From assembly GCA_002314445.1 (NCBI GenBank), contig DCFX01000062.1, positions 1 through 19,760 of the forward strand: 19,760 nt of DNA, in the 5' to 3' direction. The notes under the pieces are model-generated. The model was not told the origin of the DNA. It did not search any database and worked only from the letters and a program-made list of their open reading frames with translations. Both the position numbers and the translations under genes were made by a program. Shown here one piece after another: positions 1-6,408 of this stretch. The DNA comes from Treponema sp. UBA1793 (GTDB lineage: Bacteria > Spirochaetota > Spirochaetia > Treponematales > Treponemataceae). How positions within the stretch are numbered: position 1 is the stretch's first letter; every line of letters begins with the position of its first letter.

Positions 1-155
1 ACGGTGATGATGAATATATCATCTTCTATCCTAACTCGTCAAGCCCTTAACCCTTTTTTTTACCAATTTTTTTATTTTTTTTGTTTCAATATGATTCCAG
101 AAAACGGCAGCAACCGGACTGAAACCGGTACATTGCAGATACGGATATCCGACGG

Positions 156-187
156 AAGCGGATACGGCAGCAAAACTGTATCCGCTT
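156..187. other. Perfect hairpin downstream of the inhibitor gene
   Basis: AAGCGGATAC (156-165) is the exact reverse complement of GTATCCGCTT (178-187), with a 12-nt loop. It begins 10 bp past the stop codon of the minus-strand gene ending at 198. On the minus strand no U-tract follows, so it is not a textbook terminator for that gene; read on the plus strand it is followed by TTTT. It may be a 3' mRNA-protecting hairpin or a weak terminator. The rest of 1-155 holds T-rich tracts (about 52-83) and no convincing gene. Confidence 0.4.
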
Positions 188-197
188 TTACGAATCG

Positions 198-1022
198 TTA
201 CAAAGTATATACTTTCTGAATATCAGTCAGTTCCAGCGAACCGCCGGCGGGCCATGTAAATTTCATTACTACCGGATAAACCGTTGCGTCTTTGTCGGAA
301 ATCTTTTCGTTGGCAAGCACGGTATATTCCGCTCCGGCAATAATCCGTACCGCATAAGACAGCAGCGTAAACGATGTGCCTATTCTGTTTCCGATTGCTA
401 TTTGAAACGCCTGCAGTTCATCTGCTGTAATTTCTATAAACGGACCATATCCGCCATACGGTGCTCCGGGATTACCGACATTGACAATCCGCTCAATATA
501 CGGAGTAGTTCCGGAAAAACCGATTTCTATAAATGCAGCAAATTCATGAGAATTTGCAGTTACAGGCCTTCCGTTCACCGCAAAGATAAATCTGCGGGCA
601 GAAGCCTGCGTCGTTACGCATACCGGCGTATAACCGACTCCAATCAATTTTACGGCCTGCTTGAAAAAACCAATATCTTCATCCGTACACGTTCTGAATT
701 CACTCCAACCGCCGACTTTTACCGTTGAAAGAATTTCGTCTTTCCCGTCTTCCGCCGGTTCAATCTCAATTGGCAGAACTTCGTCATAAATAATATCGGC
801 TGGAGCAAACGGCCGGCATTTTGCAAACTGTACGGATGCAGGACCCGCTTTTACTGCAAGGAATACAAAATCTTCCTCTTCCTGTCGTCCCACGGCTGCT
901 CCGGACCTTTCAAAGCTGCTCCCCAGAAACACCAGACCGCCGCTCAGTTCCGCAAGATACCATTCATATCCTGTAGACGGTGTACACACCAGACTGATAA
1001 CCCTTCGTTCACCAACTTTCAT
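198..1022 (-). CDS. Predicted cysteine-protease inhibitor: chagasin-like (I42) domain plus two cystatin-like repeats
   Basis: A protein of 274 aa from the ATG at 1022, which has GGAGG 5 nt upstream. Upstream in-frame ATGs at 1034 and 1052 lack a ribosome site. Residues 1-90 resemble the chagasin/I42 family: the binding loop reads TPSTGYEW (14-21, family NPTTGYxW) and a later loop reads CRPF (69-72, family RPW). Two repeats follow, about 104-182 and 192-274. Each has the pattern of bacterial cystatin-like domains: a GxW or GPF start, an acidic helix (TDEDIGFFKQAV; TADELQAFQIAI), then a beta strand around TQASARRF (138-145) or RIIAGAEY (226-233), resembling the cystatin QxVxG loop. Both folds are known to block papain-like (C1A) proteases. 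No signal peptide is seen, so the site of action is unclear: a cytoplasmic protein, or one that lost its leader. Domain assignment is by motif recall; the inhibitory role is inference. Confidence 0.7.
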   Translation of the reverse strand: MKVGERRVISLVCTPSTGYEWYLAELSGGLVFLGSSFERSGAAVGRQEEEDFVFLAVKAGPASVQFAKCRPFAPADIIYDEVLPIEIEPAEDGKDEILSTVKVGGWSEFRTCTDEDIGFFKQAVKLIGVGYTPVCVTTQASARRFIFAVNGRPVTANSHEFAAFIEIGFSGTTPYIERIVNVGNPGAPYGGYGPFIEITADELQAFQIAIGNRIGTSFTLLSYAVRIIAGAEYTVLANEKISDKDATVYPVVMKFTWPAGGSLELTDIQKVYTL

Positions 1023-1377
1023 TCCTGCCTCCATATTATGGATAATAAACATACTGTCGGGAACGATAAGCTTACTCCCGGCATAGTATTGAAAAGTGAT
1101 ATGGTACTGTCGTTCGAGGAAAGGATAACAGCACGACCTCTTGTTGTCAGAAACCGGCCACTGATGACTACACCCCGAAGTATATATCTTTTTTTTGCTT
1201 TTTCAATTTTGTCCCGATAATTTTTTGTTTTTTATCCAAAATATCAAAAATTCATTTATGTACTGCATGATGCAAAAAATGCAGAGTAAGCAAACGGATA
1301 GATTATCTGCTCCATTTCAGCTAGAATAATAGAATAAAGTACGCGAATGCGGCTTACCCTTTTACAGGAGCAAACAG
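1023..1377. other. Divergent intergenic region
   Basis: About 355 bp separate the minus-strand inhibitor gene from the plus-strand tRNA-binding gene. It holds the minus-strand promoter listed at 1179-1206, T-rich tracts at about 1187-1245, and a small inverted repeat CTGCAT/ATGCAG near 1263-1284. The frame of the inhibitor stays open upstream of its start, back to a TGA at about 1204, but offers no ATG, GTG or TTG beyond 1052. No promoter could be fixed for the plus-strand gene, and no further gene is supported. Confidence 0.5.
1179..1206 (-). promoter_or_regulatory. Sigma-70-type promoter for the inhibitor gene
   Basis: On the minus strand, TTGAAA (1206-1201) is followed after 16 nt by TATACT (1184-1179), each 5 of 6 matches to the -35 and -10 consensus. 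Transcription would start near 1172, giving a 5' leader of about 150 nt before the chosen start at 1022. Confidence 0.45.
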
Positions 1378-1911
1378 ATGGAACCGGATATACAAACTGC
1401 AGCAATATCTGTTGCAGAAGAATTCAGAAACAGAGTCATTCTCAAGGCTGCAAAAATTATAAAGGTAGAAAAACATCCCGGCGGAACGATGCTGTACATT
1501 CTTACGCTCGATGCCGGAGATTCGGAACCAAGGCAGATTGTCAGTTCTATTGTTCCTTTCTATAAAGAAGAAGAACTGCTCGGAAAAACAATCGTACTTG
1601 TCTACAATTTAAAACCTGCCAATTTCCGCGGAGTGCGCAGCAACGGCATGCTGCTTGCGGCGTCTGATTCTGCTTCCGCCGGGCATGAAACATGCGAAGT
1701 GCTTTTCGCCCCGCAGTTTACCCCCGGTACGATTCTGGAACCGGAGGGCCTGACTCCGCCGGAGGAACAGTTGTGCTACGTAAAACCGGAAAAATTCTTT
1801 TCCATGCCGCTGTATACAAAAGACGGCTTCGTCGAAATAGACGGAAAGAAAATAGGTGCTGAAGGCACATGGCTGACTTCTCACGTCTATGTAAACGGTT
1901 CTGTGGGATAA
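1378..1911 (+). CDS. Free-standing tRNA-binding protein (MetRS beta / EMAPII-like)
   Basis: A protein of 177 aa with AGGAG 7 nt before the ATG. Residues about 17-100 match the OB-fold tRNA-binding domain seen at the C-terminus of MetRS and in EMAPII/Arc1p/CsaA: FRNRVILKAAKIIKVEKHPG, then a D-x-G segment, a KTIVLVYNLKPANFRGVRSN region and GMLLAAS, the typical RGxxSxGMLLA ending. Residues about 108-177 (VLFAPQF...GTILEPEG) resemble the extra beta domain that follows this fold in EMAPII-type proteins. There is no catalytic aminoacyl-tRNA synthetase part. It probably presents tRNA to a synthetase or binds structured RNA. The DUF3781 gene follows after 56 bp on the same strand. The fold is well supported; the partner is unknown. 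Confidence 0.8.
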   Translation: MEPDIQTAAISVAEEFRNRVILKAAKIIKVEKHPGGTMLYILTLDAGDSEPRQIVSSIVPFYKEEELLGKTIVLVYNLKPANFRGVRSNGMLLAASDSASAGHETCEVLFAPQFTPGTILEPEGLTPPEEQLCYVKPEKFFSMPLYTKDGFVEIDGKKIGAEGTWLTSHVYVNGSVG

Positions 1912-1967
1912 ACAAAATCTGCATCTCCTGACGTACCGTTAATACTGATTTTTTAGAGGAGCAAAAG

Positions 1968-2243
1968 ATGCCCGGTGAAATTCTGATTGAAAATCTGGAG
2001 AAAGTTCATACCACAGATATGGGAGCCGGGCGGATAATGAAGAACCTCGGATTAAAAAACGAGGAGCCTGTCGAGTGGTGCAGAAACAAAATAAAAGGCA
2101 GGGACAGCCGCATAACCAGAAAAGGCAAAAACTGGTATGTCGAAACCGGCAGCTGCATCATAACGGTAAACGCATACAGTTATACGATAATTACAGCCCA
2201 TCGTAAAAAGCCGGACGAAACCTGCAGACCGGGAACAAAATAA
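1968..2243 (+). CDS. DUF3781 family protein
   Basis: A small basic protein of 91 aa with AGAGGAG about 7 nt before the ATG. The segments EKVHTTDMGAGRIMKNLGL, VEWCRNKI, RKGKNWYV and CIITVNAYSYTIITAHR match my memory of the DUF3781 family, whose function is not known. Its length is about that of the family core. It has no signal peptide or membrane segment. It may be co-transcribed with the tRNA-binding gene 56 bp upstream, since no terminator is evident between them. The hipBA operator begins 9 bp after its stop. Confidence 0.75.
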   Translation: MPGEILIENLEKVHTTDMGAGRIMKNLGLKNEEPVEWCRNKIKGRDSRITRKGKNWYVETGSCIITVNAYSYTIITAHRKKPDETCRPGTK

Positions 2244-2252
2244 ATATAAACA

Positions 2253-2305
2253 GTCAAATATGACAAATTAATTGATATATTTTGTGCTAATTTATCAAAT
2301 TTGAC
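2253..2305. promoter_or_regulatory. Imperfect inverted repeat, candidate HipB operator
   Basis: GTCAAATATGACAAATTA (2253-2270) and TAATTTATCAAATTTGAC (2288-2305) are reverse complements at 16 of 18 positions, separated by 17 bp. A smaller palindrome, ATTTGTTGACAAAT (2307-2320), lies next to it and overlaps the -35 box of hipBA. HipB-type XRE repressors bind inverted repeats upstream of their own operon, so autoregulation is the natural inference. Confidence 0.6.
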
Positions 2306-2311
2306 CATTTG

Positions 2312-2340
2312 TTGACAAATACACCCACACGCAGTATGCT
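2312..2340 (+). promoter_or_regulatory. hipBA promoter, predicted leaderless start
   Basis: A perfect TTGACA (2312-2317), a 17-bp spacer and TATGCT (2335-2340, 4 of 6 consensus). The usual start point, 6-8 nt past the -10 box, falls on or beside the ATG of hipB at 2347. No Shine-Dalgarno sequence precedes that ATG, which fits a leaderless mRNA. Confidence 0.55.
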
Positions 2341-2346
2341 GTCTGT

Positions 2347-2700
2347 ATGGAAATTCAGGACACACTTACTGACGAATCGGTTTTAGCCGAACTGGGAGGG
2401 CGTATTAAGCAGATACGCATTGACCGCGGTATAACACAGACGCAGCTTGCGGAAAAAGCAAACGTTTCACTCAGCACCATCGTCCGGCTTGAGTCGGGCA
2501 GTTCCGTACAGATGGACAGTTTTATCAGAATCATGCGTTCTCTGAGACTTCTGGGCAAATTCAACGGGCTTGTACAGGAGCAGGAACTCCATCCCGTAAA
2601 ACTGCTTCGTACGGAAACAAAAAGAAAAAAGCGTGTTTCTCCAAAACGGCAGGAAAAGCCGCCGGCTGACTCTGCATGGAAATGGGGAGATGAAAAATGA
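2347..2700 (+). CDS. hipB: HipB-like antitoxin, XRE-family repressor
   Basis: A protein of 117 aa. Residues about 15-72 form an XRE helix-turn-helix: IKQIRIDRGITQTQLAEKAN, then VSLSTIVRLESGSSVQMDSF and a helix around IRIMRSLRLLG. The tail is lysine/arginine-rich (RTETKRKKRVSPKRQEK), longer than in E. coli HipB (88 aa), and disordered in appearance. It overlaps hipA by 4 bp (ATGA), so the two are translationally coupled. By family knowledge it neutralises HipA and represses the operon from the inverted repeat upstream. The start is chosen because the helix-turn-helix needs it and a promoter is positioned to start there, although no ribosome site is present. Confidence 0.85.
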   Translation: MEIQDTLTDESVLAELGGRIKQIRIDRGITQTQLAEKANVSLSTIVRLESGSSVQMDSFIRIMRSLRLLGKFNGLVQEQELHPVKLLRTETKRKKRVSPKRQEKPPADSAWKWGDEK

Positions 2701-4013
2701 CGACGACAGCGGAAGTCCGCCTGTGGGGGACGACAATCGGTGCAGTTACTTTTTCGGACGGCGATCCGTATGCATCCTTTGAATATGAACCGGGTTTCCT
2801 GCAGAGCGAAATTCAGGTATCACCTCTTATGATGCCGCTTTCTTCCGAAGTATTCCGCTTTCCGGAACTTGCCGTACAGAGTTTCCACGGCCTGCCCGGA
2901 CTTCTTTCCGATTCCCTTCCCGATAAATTCGGAAACGCACTTATAGATGTATGGCTTGCAGGTCAGGGTCGAACGCCGGAGTCGTTCAATGCGGTCGAAC
3001 GTTTATGTTATACGGGTACGCGCGGAATGGGAGCACTTGAATTCCGTCCGGTGCTCAGCGGCAGCCCGGATTACAACGAGCGGCTTCACGTTGACGCCCT
3101 TGCCGCCCTCGCATCAAAAGTAATCCAAAGCCGGGGAAAGCTTGCAGCGTCGCTCTCCCCGGAAAACGAAACGCAGGAAGCAAAGGCGCTTGCGCAGATA
3201 ATCCAGGTGGGCACGTCTGCGGGCGGCGCGCGTGCAAAGGCTGTCATAGCGTGGAATCCGCAGACTAATGAAATCCGCTCAGGACAGCTTCAGACGGAAA
3301 AGGGATTTGAATACTGGCTCATCAAGTTTGACGGAGTGCGCGGAAACGCCGACAAAGAACTGGCAGATCCGTCTGGTTACGGTCAGATTGAATATGCCTA
3401 TTATCGTATGGCACAGCAGGCGGGTATTGAAATGAGCGAATGCCGTCTGCTTGAAGAAAACGGGCGCCGTCATTTTATGACGAAGCGGTTCGACCGCACT
3501 TCCGGCGGCGGTAAAATCCACATGCAGACGCTCGGCGCACTTGCTCATTACGATTTTAACCAGGCAGGCGCCCACAGTTACGAGCAGGTATTCGGCATTA
3601 TGAACAGGCTCGGTCTTGACGGCAGGGCGGGTATTCAGTTTTTCAGGCGCATGGCGTTCAACATACTTGCCGCAAACAACGACGATCACGTAAAAAACAT
3701 TTCGTTCCTCATGGACAGGAGCGGCCGGTGGTCGCTCGCGCCCGCATACGACATCACGTTCAGCTGGAATCCGGGCGGCTTATGGACAGGCATGCACCAG
3801 ATGTCCATGAACAGCAAACGGGAACGTTTTACTGAGGAGGATTTTTTTGAATGCGGAAAGGCCGCTTTCCTGAAACGTGCACAGGTACAGGATATCCTTG
3901 CGGAAGTTCAGGAAGCGGTTTCGCAGTGGCCGTCGTTTGCGGGACAGGCGCATGTGAGTGCAGAACGGATACAGGCGGTAAAGGCGGTTCTTGACGGACT
4001 TACGGTACAGTAA
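2697..4013 (+). CDS. hipA: HipA-like serine/threonine kinase toxin
   Basis: A protein of 438 aa, about the length of E. coli HipA (440), with GGAG 8 nt before the ATG. The N-terminal HipA domain is at about 1-120. The P-loop region GTSAGGARAKA (172-182) holds Ser174, which corresponds by position to the autophosphorylated Ser150 of E. coli HipA. The catalytic loop is NNDDHVKN (327-334) and the metal-binding segment is LAPAYD (347-352). All key kinase residues are present, so it is probably active. The E. coli enzyme phosphorylates glutamyl-tRNA synthetase and causes growth arrest and persistence; this target is not proven here. Its stop lies 3 bp from the stop of the convergent oxidoreductase gene, leaving no room for a terminator. 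Confidence 0.92.
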   Translation: MTTTAEVRLWGTTIGAVTFSDGDPYASFEYEPGFLQSEIQVSPLMMPLSSEVFRFPELAVQSFHGLPGLLSDSLPDKFGNALIDVWLAGQGRTPESFNAVERLCYTGTRGMGALEFRPVLSGSPDYNERLHVDALAALASKVIQSRGKLAASLSPENETQEAKALAQIIQVGTSAGGARAKAVIAWNPQTNEIRSGQLQTEKGFEYWLIKFDGVRGNADKELADPSGYGQIEYAYYRMAQQAGIEMSECRLLEENGRRHFMTKRFDRTSGGGKIHMQTLGALAHYDFNQAGAHSYEQVFGIMNRLGLDGRAGIQFFRRMAFNILAANNDDHVKNISFLMDRSGRWSLAPAYDITFSWNPGGLWTGMHQMSMNSKRERFTEEDFFECGKAAFLKRAQVQDILAEVQEAVSQWPSFAGQAHVSAERIQAVKAVLDGLTVQ

Positions 4014-4016
4014 GGT

Positions 4017-5054
4017 TTAAAACAAAGCAGCGTTTAACTGATACCCGAACTCAGGAGCAATTCTTTTTATGAGTGCCCACTGCCTTTTCATATAGTTTTC
4101 CGGCTCTTCCATTTCATGGATATATGCAGAAGCTATGCTTTCAACAGATTTTCCGGCAGACGCACTTATTACGGAAGACAGGATATATGCGCTTTCAAAT
4201 GCCATATACATTCCTTCTCCAAATGGATTCAGCATTCCTGCGCTTTCTCCGCAGAAAAACATGTTTCCCTTCCGCAATACAATTTCATGATTTCCGGTTA
4301 TTAAGGGGAGGCTCCAGTACTCTTCTTCAATCTGCTGCTTTACAAGCAAGCCGTATTCCTTTTCCATATGTGATTCAAATTTGTACATGCATCTGTTTAA
4401 CTCAGCTTTTGAATAACCGCTTACTCCATACGTTATTTTTCCATCCTTACTGTTAAACCAAGCGTCATAATATGAATATTCCGGTGATGTAAATGCATAA
4501 AATTTGCTCTTATCGGCATTAATGGAACCTTCCACCGTTCTCTGATACGTTACAACCTTTTTCTGGCGTTTAACACCGGAGAGATTTCTTGTTATTCCGT
4601 TTATTCCGTCACACGCAATGACTGCCTGTGCCTGAACTATTTCAACGGCGCCCTCTTTTTCATATTCCACAGTGACAGCAAGCGGGTCGTATTTTTTAAT
4701 TTTTACGCCGCATACCAGCTCGACGTTTTCCTTATTCCGCTGTTCTATGAGCCAGTAGTCAAACGTTTCCCTGCAAACATTTTTTCCGTCATCACCGAAC
4801 TCATAACTGCCGGAACCTGTTAGTATAGTTATTCCATGCGTTTCCCGCGGCCATGCAATAACGCTGTCTGGTATGTTTCCGAAAACCTCTTTTACACGCT
4901 CTGCTGCTTTGTGAATCAACACGCCCGAACACGACTTTTTCCTGGGCAGATTCATTTTTTCCAGAACAAGCACGTTATAACGTCCGCCGAGCATTCTCGC
5001 AGCTGTGCTGCCTGCCGGACCCGCGCCAATTATTATAAAATCATATTTTTTCAT
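4017..5054 (-). CDS. FAD-dependent oxidoreductase, geranylgeranyl-reductase-like
   Basis: A protein of 345 aa with GAGG 6 nt before the ATG. The N-terminal Rossmann motif is DFIIIGAGPAGSTAA (5-19), followed by the end of the second strand with an acidic ribose ligand (VLVLEK, 28-33). PRKKSCSGVL matches the conserved KPCGxG-type loop of the family. ACDGINGITR and GNMFFCGESAGMLNPFGEG are the second and third flavin-contact motifs. The family (p-hydroxybenzoate hydroxylase fold) includes reductases of isoprenoid chains as well as many uncharacterised flavoproteins, so the substrate is unknown. The usual GD motif reads CGES. No membrane segment or signal peptide is seen. It stands alone, convergent with hipA and divergent from the broken gene at 5175. 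Confidence 0.75.
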   Translation of the reverse strand: MKKYDFIIIGAGPAGSTAARMLGGRYNVLVLEKMNLPRKKSCSGVLIHKAAERVKEVFGNIPDSVIAWPRETHGITILTGSGSYEFGDDGKNVCRETFDYWLIEQRNKENVELVCGVKIKKYDPLAVTVEYEKEGAVEIVQAQAVIACDGINGITRNLSGVKRQKKVVTYQRTVEGSINADKSKFYAFTSPEYSYYDAWFNSKDGKITYGVSGYSKAELNRCMYKFESHMEKEYGLLVKQQIEEEYWSLPLITGNHEIVLRKGNMFFCGESAGMLNPFGEGMYMAFESAYILSSVISASAGKSVESIASAYIHEMEEPENYMKRQWALIKRIAPEFGYQLNAALF

Positions 5055-5174
5055 GTATGCCTCATTTCTGCTGCGTTATATTTGCGCCCTTTAAAATTCG
5101 ATGATATACTTTTTCAACGCTATCAGCAAACGGTTCAACGTAATTCATTCCGTCACGACATAAGGAGAGATACA

Positions 5175-6312
5175 ATGTTTGAAAACGCAGAATATTATGT
5201 ACAGCTGCAGGCAAAAAGGCATGAATTACTGATGCCGGATCAAAAGGATGATTTTAAAATAGACCGTTCTTTTTTATCAGGATTATCAGAAAATGATTTT
5301 CATACCGCATACACAGAATTATTCAATTTAATCACCAACCCCGACGCAAGCGTCGGGGTATGGAGTTCTCTAAAGGTATTGCAGTCGGGATTTAATACCC
5401 TCCATACGCCCCAAGGGGCGGGGTATTAAACCCTCCGCACGAATAAAAGAATTCTATAAAGATGCAGAAGAAACACCGGAAGAAATGGGATTGCCACTTT
5501 ACAGCCTGAAGGAATACAGGACATTAGGTAAAGAAGCAAGGGAAAGCGAGTTTTCACTTCTCTGGTTTTCTACTGTCCTTTTTGCATTGGGTACGGCTGA
5601 AGATATAATTGAAAAAAAGTTTACATAAAAACATCACCAGTTTTACCGTTCACTATGAAAAAAATCCGGATATATTCATTGTGCTAAAAGGCGCAGCCCG
5701 TAAAGTTTATTCAATTGAAAAAAACAGTACGCCCCCTCTGTATTTTGATTTCCACCGGATTACACAGTTTCCGCATTTTTACCGGAGCTGTTTCAGGAAG
5801 AAACAACTACACTACCGGACTATACTGATGATTATTTTTCAGCTGTAATTGAACGGGAAGAGGAACGGCTGTTTTTCAGGAGTATTATTAATTTTTTCAG
5901 GGAACAGGGGCTGGAAATCAGTTACAGCGGTGATTTATTAAAAAGCAGGTTACACGATAAAAACGGGAAAGATACTTTAAATCATATAGAATATACGGAT
6001 TATCGGTATGGAAAAGAAAATGAAAGCAGATTACTCCTAAGGTTAAAGCTGAACAATATAAACTGTTACATCGATTATATTGAAAGCCTTCCGGCTGAAG
6101 TAAAGGAAAGTTTTCAAAATGTAAGCTGTAATCACTGTACGGAAACATGCAACCGTAGAATCTGCTATGAACTCGATGGAGAACGTAAAGAAAGCTGCAG
6201 TTGTTTCAGCTTCTTATTCAGGAATACCACCAATACTTACTTACCATATTATAAAGAATTATTCCTAAGGGAAAGACTGGCAGGAGACAGCGCAGGAACC
6301 CGCCGCAGGTAA
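5175..6312 (+). pseudogene. Broken gene for an uncharacterised Cys-rich-tail protein, with palindromic insertion
   Basis: Starts with a good ribosome site (TAAGGAG, 8 nt before ATG) and codes MFENAEYYVQLQAKRHELL... as far as LITNP (5340). A palindromic element then intrudes, and the protein resumes in another frame as SARIKEFYKDAEETPEEMGL (from 5434). The frame changes again at about 5610-5626, in or near an A7 run, and returns at about 5760-5780, near a T5 run. The last part runs to TAA at 6310-6312 and includes CNHCTETCNRRICYELDG and a further SCSCFSFLF, a cysteine-rich tail found in a family of Firmicutes-type proteins of unknown function. Without the element it would be about 349 codons. 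Three separate lesions argue for real decay rather than one sequencing error. I do not know its function. Confidence 0.75.
5339..5433. repeat. Palindromic (REP/MITE-like) element inserted in a gene
   Basis: Two tight palindromes flank a short linker. The first is CCCCGACGC-AA-GCGTCGGGG (5339-5358). The second has arms TTTAATACCC (5391-5400) and GGGTATTAAA (5421-5430) around a small core GCCCC-AA-GGGGC (5408-5419). GTATGGAG (5358-5365) also pairs with CTCCATAC (5400-5407). Removing 5343-5433 (91 bp) rejoins the host reading frame as ITNP-SARIK; CCC at both borders could be a short target duplication. No coding capacity. No second copy was seen in this window. Confidence 0.65.
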
Positions 6313-6339
6313 AGCGGCAGGTACGAACAGTCTCACGGA

Positions 6340-6378
6340 AAAACCAGGAGCCGGCAGAATAAGCCGGCTCCTGGTTTT
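6340..6378. terminator. Strong bidirectional terminator
   Basis: AAAACCAGGAGCCGGC (6340-6355) pairs perfectly with GCCGGCTCCTGGTTTT (6363-6378), a 16-bp stem with a 7-nt loop and T-rich flanks on both strands. It sits between the end of the broken plus-strand gene (6312) and the stop of the minus-strand GH3 gene (6409), closing the sugar operon. Confidence 0.85.
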
Positions 6379-6408
6379 ACTCACAGAAAAATTTTCTGTA
6401 TTTATACG

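Noticed and set aside
50..90. T-rich tracts as a terminator of a gene to the left
   Set aside because: No stem precedes the T-runs on the plus strand.
4836..5174. An upstream plus-strand extension of the broken gene into the flavoprotein gene
   Set aside because: The ATG at 5175 has a strong ribosome site, and the upstream part is antisense to the FAD-binding N-terminus.
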